Part shown: positions 1 through 11,137 of the stretch, in pieces
Position numbering within the stretch: the first letter of the stretch is position 1
How the letters are laid out: every line of letters starts with the position of its first letter
NCBI GenBank assembly: GCA_033032865.1
Contig: JAWHQI010000019.1
Location: 13,434,001 to 13,498,000, forward strand
Direction of reading: 5' to 3'
DNA: 64,000 nt
Source of the DNA: Dactylorhiza incarnata
Lineage: Eukaryota; Streptophyta; Magnoliopsida; Asparagales; Orchidaceae
Notes under the pieces: model-generated
Databases searched by the model: none
Seen by the model: the letters and a program-made list of their open reading frames with translations, nothing else
Told to the model about the DNA's origin: nothing
Position numbers and translations under genes: made by a program

Positions 1-2
1 GA

Positions 3-182
3 TCTCCGGCGACCGGAAACCAGGGCTACTCTGAATCCTATCTCTCATTCCGTGAATTTCCCTATTTTGCTGGTGCTAAACCTATAGTTTTCTTCTCTAA
101 ACGAGATCGTGGTGCTTGGTTGGCCACGAAGCTCCGCGTCGATCCTTCCAGATTGCCGGCGGCCACAAAGTTCCGTCCGTAA
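3..182 (+). CDS. Open 3' fragment of an unidentified frame (window edge)
   Basis: An open frame of 59 codons runs in from the window edge and ends at a TAA at 180-182. The composition is mixed and protein-like (aromatic residues, KRDRGAW, then LPAATKFRP), and the DNA is GC-richer than what follows. I do not recognise a family. It could be the last exon of a gene or a transposon tail lying to the left, or a chance open frame. Only the upstream sequence could decide. Confidence 0.2.
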   Translation, partial: SPATGNQGYSESYLSFREFPYFAGAKPIVFFSKRDRGAWLATKLRVDPSRLPAATKFRP

Positions 183-910
183 CTATCTTCCTCCTTTGAC
201 TGCTCTTACAAGGCTACATATAAAATCGAGAAGCAACTAAAGAAGGAAAAATAAGTGTATTTTCACAATCGACAAAATCAAGAAGCAAGCAAGCAAGCTA
301 ACATATAAAGTCTTCTTTATTTCTATGATTACTAAGCCGCTAGATCTTTTGGTTCTTCAAATATGTTCATCCAATAAACAGAGTAACAATAAATTGAAAA
401 AAAAAACTAGTAAAAGCCTTAGGGTAGCAACCAACGTTGTCTTGATGTTGACCACTAATACTTTCTCTTCTCCTCTCAACCAACATTTACATTCGATTGA
501 TACCAACTCCGGCGGCCGCTCGATTTTGTTTACCTTAATTTTATGTTTTAGATTATGTTTATTAGATTTATCTATGTTTTTGATAGTGTTTGATTGATCT
601 ATGAATTTAGATAATGTTTTGTTAGATCAATGATAATGTTTACAAAAGATTTCATCTCTAAATTTTTTTTTCAAAAAATAATTATGTGTGAATTAAAATA
701 TTATTTGCAAATATTCAATCCATACTTACGATTAGCCGTTAGTATGAATAGCTAAAAATATATTGCTAATATGAGCGCCCAAAATTAATTAGGCGCTTGA
801 CTGTGCAGCAAATTGCCTTCGCCTTTAATAGATTCATAATGTCAAACAAACCAGTGGATGTCATCGTCTGCTTAGCTGGATGTTTCGGCTTCCGAGCTCA
901 AAACGATGTG
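183..910. other. Intergenic, AT-rich
   Basis: I see no gene here. The stretch is AT-rich with short T-runs. The 90-codon open frame at 325-597 has low-complexity composition and no recognisable motif. Confidence 0.6.
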
Positions 911-1435
911 CATTCGAATCTGTGATCTTCTTCCAACTCCTCTTTCATTCCAGCTCAGAAACCGTAGGGGGCGGACAAATGACGATCACGTGCTTTGAAG
1001 GTGCAATAACTCCGATTTGAGACTATGAATGTTCTATTCATCGCCCATTTTTTGCAATCTTCCGGGCCGGAGTTTTAACCGGTTGGACTCGGGATGCCGT
1101 CATTTGAAGCCAAGTCGACGGGCATTCGAGATCGTTGGTCTGCTTCAAACTCCTCTTTTATTCCAGGTCAAAATCATAGGGGGTGGACAAATGGAGCTCA
1201 CGTGTTTTGAAGGTGCAATAACTCACCTCTCACTCTGAATTTTCTTTTCATTGCCCATGCTTGTTATCTTCCTGCATGGAGTTTTTGACCAGCTAGATTT
1301 GGATCCGAGTAATATAGCTTTTGACCCAAACCTAAGCCCTAACCCTAGCCCTAAATTCGGCGATCACGTGTTTTCATGTTCCAATAATTCCCGATCTCAC
1401 CCAGAATGTTCTTTTCACTGCCCATGCCTGCTATA
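911..1435. repeat. Diverged tandem repeat, period about 212 bp
   Basis: A block starting with CATTCGA at 911 recurs at 1123 with the same order of landmarks: an AACTCCTCTTT stretch, then TAGGGGG(C/T)GGACAAATG, then CACGTG(C/T)TTTGAAGGTGCAATAACT, then a CATTGCCCAT-like stretch. A third, partial unit at about 1365-1435 keeps the CACGTG and the TTTTCACTGCCCATGCCTG part. Units differ by many substitutions, so the duplication is old. The third unit is preceded by a short telomere-like run (CCCTAACCCTAGCCCTAAA, about 1335-1355). No coding potential is evident. Confidence 0.6.
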
Positions 1436-1640
1436 GGCTTCGTTTGGCGGGGTGGCGGCGGTCGTTAACACGGTGGTCGTTCGTGAACGCCTGACCTCAC
1501 ATTAAAAAATTCATGCATTTTATGCTCAAAACTAGTTTATTTTCTTGGTAGCGGTCATAACAACCTTTGTCCATACATTCTATGACGATAGCGGTTTTGA
1601 CCATGCTCACCGGAGCAAATAAGCCACGCCAAACGAAGCC
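1436..1640. mobile_element. MITE, Tourist/Harbinger-like, 205 bp
   Basis: The element has perfect 14-bp terminal inverted repeats: GGCTTCGTTTGGCG at the left and CGCCAAACGAAGCC at the right. The immediate flanks are ATA on both sides (1433-1435 and 1641-1643), consistent with a 3-bp target-site duplication. Termini of the GGCTTYGTTTGG type and a 3-bp duplication are typical of PIF/Harbinger-derived MITEs, although their usual target is TWA. The interior, rich in GGTGGCGGCGGTCGT, resembles the elements at 27150-27519, so they are one family. It encodes nothing. Confidence 0.85.
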
Positions 1641-1644
1641 ATAG

Positions 1645-1776
1645 TCCTGTAATAGATACAACAACAGCAACAACACTCAAGCCTTTATCCCACCATAGTG
1701 GGGTTGGCTATATGGATCCTTTGTCGCCATTGCGCCGTATCTTGAATCATAGTCTCACTATATTCCTGTAATAGAT
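1645..1776 (-). mobile_element. 5'-truncated LINE (RTE-like) 3' end with TSD
   Basis: A 106-bp body (1658-1763) is flanked by a perfect 13-bp direct repeat, TCCTGTAATAGAT, at 1645-1657 and 1764-1776. Read on the minus strand, the body contains a CCCCAC..GTGGGATAAAGGCTT motif and ends in a TTG-rich tail (TTGTTGCTGTTGTTGTA). That is the 3' end I associate with plant RTE-clade LINEs. A long duplication, a short 5'-truncated body and a simple-repeat tail are the signature of target-primed reverse transcription. Family assignment is from memory of the tail motif. The retroposition itself is well supported. Confidence 0.75.
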
Positions 1777-2605
1777 GTTTTGGAGAAATCTTACTAATTT
1801 AAATTGGGAGCGGGGTTGGATAATATTTTTTTAGCGTAAGTTACAGGTTGACAAGGGCCAGATTTGGGCAAACAATATCCCAGTTGACCTTTTGAGATGA
1901 CCTATCTTTCCCACAACTATGCCAACGACATCAGCCAGCGAAAACAAACCCTAAATGTGATGCACAAAAGATTTGTAGGGCTTGCACTTAATTGATATCG
2001 TTAGTCTTATGCAATAGTGTTAATACTAACACAGTGCCAATGCAAAGTGATTTGGTAGAACTTTTGGGTCAGATTTGTATTTCTTGAATTGAGCTAGAAT
2101 TGAAGTAATTAGCCTTGTCTGGCTCAAATTAAGATTTGGTTAAGCCCATGTATAACAAGACTTGGCTCATCTCAAGATCAGATTTAATGACTTTGATTAG
2201 CTCAATATCAGATTGTTAACTGCCTACTGATTACTAGTTTAGTACTGATTTCTATTTAATTTGCAAATTTGCCGAGTCTTATGTTCTTCTCATGCATGTC
2301 TGAATCTCCTATTTACAAAGATACTCCTGCTTACTAGTTGAGGTACATATCTTTATTAATTTTGTTTGTAAATGTCAAAAATGATTGTTTGGTTCACGTT
2401 CAATTGTTGCTGTAGAAGTGTAAGTAATAGGTTTAATTAGAAGATACGTGCAAGGCGACTTACATTATAAGTCAAAGACGAGTAGCGGGAACTAGGACAC
2501 CTTTCTTCTTTAAGTCTCTCTTGCGTATTTTTAACCAAGAAGTGAACTGTCTTGCGAGAATGGTTCTTGTAGAGATCCTAGTATAAGGATAACATTGCCC
2601 TTTAA
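1777..2605. other. Intergenic, no gene seen
   Basis: This is AT-rich DNA without long frames. I see no repeat or gene signal that I can name. Confidence 0.5.
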
Positions 2606-3430
2606 AACAATATCTTTTAACACTCCATCTCAAGTTGGGCGTGAGATTTAATGATACTTGCTAACATTATCTATAAATGATGCTTCAGCCAACCTCTTTG
2701 TGAACACATATATTAATTAGTCACATAATTGAAAGTAAGGATTACAAATGATCTCATCTTCTATCTTCTTCTGATAAAGATTATGTCAACTTTAGTGTAT
2801 TTAGGTACATCATGGCCGAGATAGGTTCTCGAGCTGGTCAAGGCGGGACTTCCATTGATTAAAAAATGAACTGACTAATCCTAAGTACCAACCGAGGAAT
2901 CGTATTGTGAGCTTATTGTAGGTAAGACTGCAAATTAAGGCACGTTGGGCTGGGTTATGAGCTGTCAATGACCGCCTAGTTGTCACAATATAGGCAGAGA
3001 GTTTTTTCTTATAAAAGATTCAAATCTATCATAGAAATCATAAACCATTGACCTTCACAAATACCAAGGACTATCGATCTGTATTAGATATGATCACTGC
3101 ATTTTATTTCTTGCTTTCCTATGTAAGAAGGTTCCTACCAACAAAGGAACAATAATTTGAGGTCAAGCATCTATTTGAAATTGATCCCACCCAATCAACA
3201 TATATATATAACTCTATCCCAAGTTTCTTAAAACTCGTAGAATTAGCATGAACTTCAATTCTCATATGCTCATGAGAAGAGAACAATATTCCTTTCTCTG
3301 CTGCGCACTTTAGGTGTTGAAGGACATGACTAGTTGCCTCCTGTTGTCATGATCAAAGAGTAGGCATAATCTAGCTTAGAACCCCAACGACGTAAGTTAT
3401 ACTATGCCTAGTACATGAGAGGGAGAGGGA
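2606..3430 (-). pseudogene. Decayed Ty1/copia RNase H/RT remnant
   Basis: On the minus strand around 3080-3155 a translated stretch reads NYCSFVG, then NLLT, then ESKK, separated by stops. This matches the copia RNase H region (usual form GYCSFVG.NLVTW.SKKQ). The minus-strand DNA downstream also reads like the end of a copia pol with many stops and indels. No long frame remains and no LTR pair was found, so the element is old and its borders are approximate. The decay includes stops where W and Q codons are expected. Confidence 0.55.
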
Positions 3431-4393
3431 GAGAGATATCAATCGCCTAATTAATCATTGAAAGCTCAATACTTTTTCAATCTATTCGCCATCATCACGA
3501 TCACTATGATAATTGACCTCAATGTTCGATATTATATGTTTACACCTTAGAATATTTGTTTCCTTCTCCTTGTCAACGTTGTATTTCATTTGGAAAATGA
3601 AGATTCTCCCATTAGATCTAAATTCTTTTATTCCCAAGAATTATCTTAAAGCACCGAGATCCTTTACTTTGAATTTTTTGGCCAAACGAATTTTTAGGAG
3701 ATTCCTCACTATCACATCCTCTGATCACCGTATTGTATACGTATATGATTAAGATTTTCAATTTAGTTACCCTTTAAATTAATGTGAATATTGTGATCAG
3801 CTTGTGTATATCGCAAAATGTCCTCAACCGCATCTATAAAAATGCCAGGATAACGCATCAAAAGGCAACATCTAATGTGATAATCAAACTAAGCACTCAA
3901 ATAGGTCTATTTGGTGATAAGTGACCACTATTTAGTAGTCGATATCTACACATCATCAAAAGCTACATGTCGAAGTGGCCCAACTCATTATCTAATAAAA
4001 CATGTCTAAGGCTGCTATTCATCAACCCGATTTAGCGGGTGTGAATGAAGGTATTCAGTGATTAAAATTTGCAAGCAAGCACGTGGAAACCTACAATCAA
4101 TTCACACGACCACTTATCATGGTGGGGGGAGACAATCTTTCTTATTGAAGTCGATGCATTGAAGAAGGAATATTCGGTCAAGCGATTACCGTTGTTTCCA
4201 GATTTCTGCGATATCTCTCTCGAGCACATCTCGCTTAGGTTGTAGCGGTTTGAACTCCACAATATCCTCCTCCTCTGTCATCCCCACCCCTGATCGCCAA
4301 GTTTGTAAATATCAGATGTCGACGACATATAAGATTGAGTTTTAAATGTCGGATGTCGGAAGTCGGGGACATGTCAAAGATATTTTAAAATAT
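3431..4393. other. Intergenic, possibly more old copia debris
   Basis: I see no gene that I can support. The short open frames at 3513-3752 and 4062-4262 carry no recognisable motif. Short GTCGGATGTCGG-type direct repeats occur at about 4310-4370. Confidence 0.4.
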
Positions 4394-4596
4394 CGGATTT
4401 TCATATCTTATAAAAAAGGGCAGCCCGGTGCACAAAGGCATCCCCGCGCAGCGAGAGTCCGGGGAAGGGTCCCACCACAAGGGTGAAATGTAGGCAAACC
4501 TTACTGTGCATTTTTGCAAGAGGCTGCTTCCAGTACACGAACCCGTGACCTCAAGGTCACACGACAACACTTCAACCGGATTTTCATATCTTATAA
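4394..4596 (-). mobile_element. Au-like SINE with 20-bp TSD
   Basis: The body (4414-4576) has the features of the plant Au SINE read on the minus strand: a GTCACGGGTTCG box-B region, then GCAGCCTCTTGCA, then the GGGAAGGGTCCC..CTTGTGGTGG type stretch, ending in a GGGCTGCCC terminus with a T tail. It is flanked by a perfect 20-bp duplication beginning CGGATTTTCATATC at 4394-4413 and 4577-4596. The tRNA-derived 5' end, with the A box, is missing, so the copy is 5'-truncated. Au SINEs are tRNA-derived and are mobilised by LINE machinery. Confidence 0.88.
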
Positions 4597-5014
4597 TTTA
4601 AAAAATATTTGTATGCATATTAAGTATAATTACGTGTTTTAAAACTAAAAAACTAACATAACAAGTACACGAACAATGAGTCATGTATATTCCAAAATAA
4701 ACTCAATGAATATCCAAAACAAAATTTTATTAATAAGTACAAATCGGAAATCGGTACATTGAAAAATAAATTTAATATTATATAAGAATTTTATTTTGAT
4801 AGCACTAAGTTTATAGTAAATAATAAAAATTTAACCTAAATATTTTTGATTGATTATAAATCTTTTCAAGCTTAATAAATTATTTTAAAATCATACAAAT
4901 AACAACTAATAAATGTGTTGAATTTTTTCACATTTTTGTAATAAGAAATAAGAAATATATAATTTAAAATAATTATGTAAAATTGATTATAATAATAACA
5001 CAAAAAATGAAACT
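4597..5014. other. AT-rich intergenic
   Basis: This is very AT-rich (runs of TTTAAAAT type) with no gene signal. Confidence 0.6.
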
Positions 5015-5215
5015 GTTGAAAGTGGGCCCACCGACCATAGAAAGGTCAAGACCCAGGCCCACAGCCCGACTGCAGCCGGCACACCCCAACCCGCTCTCCG
5101 CCTTGGATATAAGCCGAGCGGCGGGTTGTTGACTCCTGGAATCAAACCCAGGACCTTCTTTATAAGAGGGTGTTAGCCACACTATCATACCCAACTGAGC
5201 TGGTTGAAAGTGGGC
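5015..5215 (-). mobile_element. tRNA-derived SINE, 175 bp, 13-bp TSD
   Basis: On the minus strand the body (5028-5202) starts CCAGCTCAGTTGGG, an RNA polymerase III A-box-like sequence. About 55 bases later comes GGTTTGATTCC, a good B box, so the first third is tRNA-like. The rest is GC-rich and unrelated to tRNA. The body is flanked by perfect 13-bp duplications, GTTGAAAGTGGGC, at 5015-5027 and 5203-5215. It is distinct from the Au-type SINE at 4394-4596. It is not a functional tRNA gene: the acceptor and anticodon arms do not close. Confidence 0.85.
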
Positions 5216-6107
5216 ATGAGAACATAAAATGGTTCCTTTGTCAGCAATAGAAGAAAAGGACTCATTGGCAGTGATAAATTTATCATGCCTCGAGAGGGCG
5301 ATGTATGAGGTAAACTCGACAATGGCCCGATCATGTGATCAGTCACACCAAAATTGATGATCCACTTAAATTAGGTTGCGAAAACAATCGAAGTACCTGA
5401 GGTCGCGATGACGACGATGGAATGTTGCCCTGAGAGTGTACTAGATGCAGTAGAACAATGAATTTTCAGTGGAAAAACCGCCTGAGGAGGGCTTACCAGA
5501 ATTGTCTTTAAGAGCTTCAGTGGAATGAGAAGCAGAAGTATGAGAGGGCTTGCGAGGACTATCGCATTGTTCACGAATGGGCAAGATGAGGATATAGGCA
5601 AAAAAAGAAGTCCCAGACATGACCCTGTTTTCCATAGTAATCGTATAGCCAAACATGTGGACCTGAAGTAGGTAGTCCTTGGACAATGCCAACTAGAGTG
5701 GATTGACCAGCTACTCTATCAGAATTAAGAGAACTTTGTCGATCCTCGTCACCCAAGGCCATGATGAATGCTTCCCGAAGAAAAGAAAAAGGATGGAAGT
5801 TTAGGACATGCATGTAAATCGTGTGAAAATCCATAGTGAGGCCCATAAGAAAGACATGGAGACAACAACGGTCCTCCTTTGTCTTCATTACATGGAGTTA
5901 GCAGTGCATGCTGGAGTGAAGTTCTCAAAGTACTCAAGTTCTTGATGGGGGCGTTTGAACTCAGAGAAGTAGGCGGAAATATTAGAGGAGCCTTGTTTGA
6001 GTTTGAGAAGACATCGATAAGCTCATACACTTGGGTAGAGCTACTAATTTAAGAATAAATCTGTTTTCCCAAGTCCATACCTCAAAAGCATAATCCATAA
6101 GCATATA
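5216..6107 (-). pseudogene. Decayed copia gag-protease (left part)
   Basis: Minus-strand translation gives a gag C-terminal part (LREAFIMALGDEDR). Next comes a zinc-knuckle relic in which the cysteines are lost (YDYYGKQGHVWD, where CX2CX4HX4C is expected). Further on, at about 5300-5375, there is a protease relic reading WIINFGVTDHM instead of the usual WIxDSGATDHM. The frame is broken by several shifts. The N-terminal gag continues beyond the chromovirus, at 11546-11700, so one old copia element was split by the gypsy insertion at TSD ATATA. Confidence 0.7.
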
Positions 6108-6510
6108 TGATACCACTAGGGATTTCGAAGCACACTTCCGGTCTCGAAGGAGGCCGGACGGTAGCAAGAGAGGAAGGGAGATGAGGAGTTTGAGAGAGGA
6201 GACTAGGGTTTGGGAGAGAAGGAAGAGGGATCAGCCCACAATCAAATTACTTGATCAAAAGATCGTTCTTACAACATACATGACCCCCTTATATAGAAGG
6301 AAGGCCCCACCACATAACAAAATAAACCCAAGCTGAAAATAAACCAAACAACATAAGCGATACACTAAAAAGAACCGGACGGCCTATGCCATAGCCGAAC
6401 CGGACTCGGGCCGTTCGGTTGGCGCCTCTGGTTCGCTTCCCGCCACATGTGCGCGCGCCCTCCTCGAGTAGACTTGCCACGGCGGCTCCTCCGGTTGCAA
6501 GTCGGTAACA
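6108..6510 (-). repeat. 3' LTR of chromovirus
   Basis: This 403-bp LTR begins TGATACCACTAGGG on the plus strand and ends GTCGGTAACA. It is the downstream LTR in element orientation. It carries the plant-like promoter sequence CTATATAAGG in minus orientation (about 6290-6296 region), which is shared with the other copy. Confidence 0.93.
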
Positions 6511-6522
6511 ATACCCCCGTCT
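6511..6522 (-). other. Polypurine tract of chromovirus
   Basis: On the minus strand, GACGGGGGTAT directly precedes the 3' LTR. This is the expected position and composition for the plus-strand primer. Confidence 0.6.
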
Positions 6523-8442
6523 GGAAAATTTGTCTTGTCCTCAAGGCAATAATCCGGAAACTGGCGCCTGAAGTCGTCCCGCAGAAGCCAAGTCGCGGAG
6601 CTGAGGGGTCGGTCGCGCCATGCGACGCGAATCTCGTCTGGAAAAGGATCCCCTGGAGTATGATGGCACCGATCCATGATCGAGGCCGGGTACATCGGTG
6701 GGGAGTCGGAGTGCTCGATGTCTGCTGGGATGTGATCGGCAACGGGGTGGTCGCCGATGACTCGGCGGAGCTGAGAAACGTGGAAAACAGGATGGATCCG
6801 GCTCTGGTCTGGTAGGCGCAGGCGATAGGCCACGACGCCGATGCGGCTGAGAATCTCAAAGGGCCCATAAAAACGTGGGGCCAGCTTGGGGCAGGTGCAG
6901 CGGGAGACTGTCAGCTGGCGGTAGGGGTGAAGCTTGATGAAAACTCGCTCGCCCACCTGGAAGGAAAGGTCCCGGCGCTTCCGGTTGGCAAACGAGATCA
7001 TCTTTGCCTGCGCCCGACGAAGGTGGTGCTTCAGGCTATCCAAAATGATATCTCGATCATGAAGATGGTCGGCCAGGCTGGCCACGGGGCATTCGCCCGG
7101 AAGATGTCGTAGTATCGAGGGCGGGGGGCGGCCATAAACTGTTTCGAACGGCGAGGTGTTGGCCGAATGATGGTACGAGGTGTTGTAAGAATACTCCGCC
7201 CAACAGAGCCACTTCGCCCATGAGCCCGGTCTCTCACCAATGAAGCATCTGAGGTAAGTCTCCAGGCAACGGTTGAGCACTTCGGACTGACCGTCCGACT
7301 GTGGGTGGTATGCGGTGCTCATCCGGATCCGGGTGCCCTGAAGGCGGAAAAGAGACGTCCAGAAACTGCTGAGGAAAAGCGGGTCCCGGTCACTCACAAT
7401 GGAGCGAGGAAAACCTGTGAAGGCGGATGATCTCGGAGATGAAACTATCGGCCACTGTCGCTGCCATATAGGGGTGGCGCAGCGGAATGAAATGGCCATA
7501 CTTCGTCAACCGGTCAACGACCACGAGAATGCAGTCAAACCCGTTCGACCGTGGTAGTCGTGTGATAAAATCCATAGCGATGTCCTCCCAGACACGCTCG
7601 GGAATCGGCAGAGGCTGCAGCAGGCCGTTCGGGAACAATGTCTCGTACTTGGCCTTCTGGCAAGGTAGACAGGCCACCACGTAGGCCTTCACCTGGCGCA
7701 GCATATGGGGCCAGTATAAGGAGGCAGCTAACCGCCGGTAGGTCCGGAACGCGCCGGCGTGACCGCCCGAGGGTGTCAAATGAAACTCTGCGAGAAGGAG
7801 CGGAATGCGGGTCGAAGAAGCTGAGAGAACAAGGCGGCCCCGATGAAACAGCCGTCCCCTGATCAAGGAGTAAGGTGGCCGGGCCGCGGGGTCGGCGAGC
7901 AAGGCCGTGCGGATCGCAAGCAGGTGTGGGTCGGCCTCCGCCTCCTGCTGCAAGATGGTGTCATCCTCCCAAACCGGACGTGAAATGGCAGCTAACTCCG
8001 AAGCCTGAGGGTGACGTGACAGCGCATCCGCCGCGCGGTTGGTCTTACCAGACCGGAACTCGATCGTAAAATCATATCCCAGAAGCTTGGCTACCACAGC
8101 TGCTGTGTCAGCGTAGCGATCTTCTGCTGCAGCAGATACCGGAGGCTGTGATGATCAGTGCGGACGATGAAGGGCCGGCCCAACAGGTACGACCGCCAAT
8201 GCTGCACGGCCAACACCAAGGCCATCAGCTCGTTCTCGTATGCCGATCGGCTGCGTACGGCCTGCATCAGGACGGCGCCGACGCCGGAACTGGATGCGTC
8301 GCATTCCACGATGAACGGTTGCCGGAAATCCGGCATGGCCAAAACTGGTCCACGGATCAAGGCTGACTGCAAGGCGGCGAAGGCGGCCACGAGAAAGGAC
8401 CATCGGCAGGGGCCTTCAGCAGCTGAGTGAGAGGGCGGGCCA

Positions 8443-8464
8443 CCCCCCCCCCCCCCCCCCCCCC
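8443..8464. repeat. Poly(C) tract, 22 bases
   Basis: An uninterrupted run of 22 C lies inside the RT/RNase H connection region. On the coding strand it adds a glycine run where the family has a short linker ([11 protein letters not shown]). Confidence 0.9.
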
Positions 8465-10652
8465 GTAATCCTGGATAAAACGCCGGTAGTAGCCGGTCAG
8501 GCCGAGGAAGGCCCGCACATCGCAGACAGAAGTGGGAGTCGGCCACCGGGTCATCGCCTCAATCTTGTCCGCATCCATGGCGACGCCCTGGGCGGAGATC
8601 GTGTGGCCCAGATAGCTCACCGTCGTGGCCCCAAAGGTACACTTCTTCCGGTTGAGGGTAAAGTGATGACGGCGCAGAGTAGTAAAGGTCTCCCGAACAT
8701 GGTGGAGGTGGTCCAGCCAAGAAGTACTGAAAACAAGAATGTCATCAAAGAAAACCAGAACATGCTTACGTAGGACCGGGCGGAAGATGTCATTCATGGA
8801 AGCTTGGAATGTAGCGGGAGCGTTGGTGAGCCCGAACGACATCACAAAAAACTCGAAGTGGCCGTCGTGGGTCCGAAAAGCCGTCTTCGGGACATCTTCC
8901 GGTCGGACCCGGATCTGGTGATAGCCGGCGCGGAGGTCGAGTTTGGTGAAGAAAACGACGCCGTGTAACTCGTCCAGCAGCTCCTGAATGACCGGGATCG
9001 GGTACTTGTCCGGTACCGTCGCCTTGTTCAGCTCTCTGTAATCCACGCAGAAGCGTCAGCTTCCGTCCTTCTTGCGGACAAGAAGCACCGGGTTGGAGAA
9101 AGGGCTCGCACTGGGCCGAATCAGGCCTCCCAACAGCATCTCACGAACCAACCGCTCGATCTCATCCTTCTGTGTGTGCCCGTAGCGGTAAGGACGGACA
9201 GAAACCGCTGCGGCACCGGGCTGGAGGACGATGTCGTGGTCGGTCGGTCGCGCGGGGGGAAGGCCGGGTAACGGCGTAAAGAGCGACGGAAAATCATCAA
9301 GGAGCGCCGTCATGTCGGCCGGGAGTCCGTCGGCCGACGACGGAGGTGTGGGTTGCACCGTCCACAACCAAGCCGAGAAGTCGATGTCGGTGACGCGGGT
9401 CATGGCGCGGAAAGAAATGGGCGAGCGGAGGAGCGTCAAAGCGCCCACCAAGCGCCAGGGCTGGCCCTGGTAGAGAAAGGACATGGTCATGGACGCCCAG
9501 TTGACCCAGACATCGCCCAGAGTCTGCAAACACGCGACCCCCAAGATGGCGTCAAGGCCCCCCAGCTCGAAGAGGTAAAAGTCCGCGGTGACCGTGCACG
9601 GGCCCAGGGACAGGGTGACCCCCGTGCACTGGCCAAAGGTGGGGAGGCGGCCGTCTCCCATACAGACGGAGAAGTCGGGGGAAGGATCGGCCGGTAAGCC
9701 CAGGTCGCGTGCGAGGTGAGCCGACATGAAATTGTGGCTCGCCCCACTGTCAATCATCACAATGATGGGCCGGTCGTGGAGCACCCCAGACAACTTCATC
9801 GTTCGTGGCCCCGTAAGGTCGCCCACTGAGTAAAAGGGAAACTCCAGGACATTGAGCGGCGCGGTCTCCGGCTCTCCGGCAGAAGGATCCGGTGGCGCCT
9901 CCTCAATCGAAGGATCCTCGAATCCGTCGGGGCTGTCGCCGTCCACGAAAAGGGCATGAAACTCCTTAACGGGACAAACGTGTTGCGGGGAGTAGGGCTG
10001 GCGGCAACGGAAACAGAGCCCGCGTCGGCGGAGGTCGTGATAGTCGACGTGTTGCGGGCCCTCTGGTCGGGGAGGTCGGGCGGCACCCGGAGGCGGAAAT
10101 CGCTGAGCGGGGACCGGCGGCGGAGGCGGCCGAAAAGTGGATGGGGCGGCCGGCCGAGGGCCGAGGTCCGCCTTGATGGCCCGAGCAAGGTCGAGGGCCT
10201 CGGACACCGTGCGCGGGTGATGCGTGCGAAGACGGGAGCGGATGTTGGGACGGAGGCCTTGGAGGAAGAATCCGAGGTAATGGTCGGGAGGGAGGCCCGA
10301 CACTTGAGTGACCAGCGCGATGAACTCGTCGATGTAGGCATCCACCGTGGTGGATTGACGGGTCGTGCAAAGCCGCTCGATTGCGAAGCCGGCGTAACGA
10401 GCGTCGTAGCGGCTCACCATTTCGTGTTTGAACTCCGTCCACGAAAGGGCGGGTTGGATTTGCCGAAGCCAACGGGCCCAATGGAATGCCGAGCCTTCGA
10501 GGCCGACCACGGCCGTGCTAACTTTGTCCGGTGGCGACGTCCCGTTGAGATCGAAGAATTGCTCAGCACGAGCAATCCATCCGAGGGGGTCCGTGCCGGA
10601 GAAGGAAGGAATGTCGAGGGCGAGGGCGGAGCGGTCGGCGGTGAAGCCGGGC

Positions 10653-10674
10653 GGGGGGGGGGGGGGGGGGGGGG
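10653..10674. repeat. Poly(G) tract, 22 bases
   Basis: An uninterrupted run of 22 G lies in gag of the same element, encoding a proline run on the minus strand. Confidence 0.9.
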
Positions 10675-11137
10675 CATGCCGAGGACGGAAACGGCCTCCG
10701 TGGAGTACGCTGGGGTTGGGGATGGAATCGGGGGCGGGGGAACACGGTTGAAGGTAATGCCGGCAGCGGCAGGCGGCCGGGGAAGGGAGTCCGGCCGAAC
10801 GGGCTCCAGGCGGACGGGCGGAACGGGGCTGCCGTGCGCCTGGCTAGCCCGTTCCGGCGCCCAGGCGGTAAGGCGGGCCAGAACTTCCGCCTGGCCGGCC
10901 TCCAGGGAAGCTTGGCCGACCGCGAATGACGCCTGGCCGGACGCGAGGGCTTCCTGGCCGGTGGTGAGGGCGTCAACGGCGGCCTGGAGCACTGAGATGT
11001 GCGCTTCCTGCGCGGTAATGCGCTCGCGACATCGTCGGGGGCAGATCCGGAGTCGGCGGGGCGGGATGTAGATCTGCGAGCCATCGAGAGGATCTCCGGC
11101 GGCCAAAGGGGCGGGCGGAGCGGCAGGTCGGACCAAA

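Larger units (their letters stand above)
6511..11084 (-). pseudogene. Chromovirus gag-pol, frameshifted
   Basis: The probable start is the ATG at 11082-11084 (MARRSTSRPAD), with a shift after about 18 codons into a Q/A/G-rich coiled-coil-like part (9056-11136). Gag carries a knuckle-like CFRCRQPYSPQHVCP, and the protease reads IVMIDSGASHNF. The RT, 8357-9046, has [17 protein letters not shown] and FFDDILVFS. RNase H has FIVECDASSSGVGAVLMQ and appears internally deleted. Integrase, 7390-8097 continuing in 6384-7499, has CLPCQKAK, DFITRLPRSNGFD and YHPQSDGQSE. The C-terminus (ATWL..DDFRRQFPDYCLEDK) resembles a chromodomain tail. Frame changes occur near 11030, 9050, 8390, 8100 and 7400, and two 22-base G/C tracts lie within it. 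Confidence 0.88.

Noticed and set aside
1335..1356. Interstitial telomere array
   Set aside because: There are only about three imperfect CCCTAA units. This is too short to call more than a telo-box-like run.
5130..5202. A functional tRNA gene
   Set aside because: A and B boxes are present, but no cloverleaf closes and a 13-bp TSD flanks a 175-bp body, so it is a SINE.
6384..6868. Extra minus frames overlapping the integrase end
   Set aside because: They are out-of-frame shadows. The integrase/chromodomain-like motifs lie in the 371-codon frame ending at 6384.
9956..11071. 371-codon plus-strand frame
   Set aside because: It is antisense to the chromovirus gag. High GC content makes opposite-strand frames open, and gag motifs are on the minus strand.
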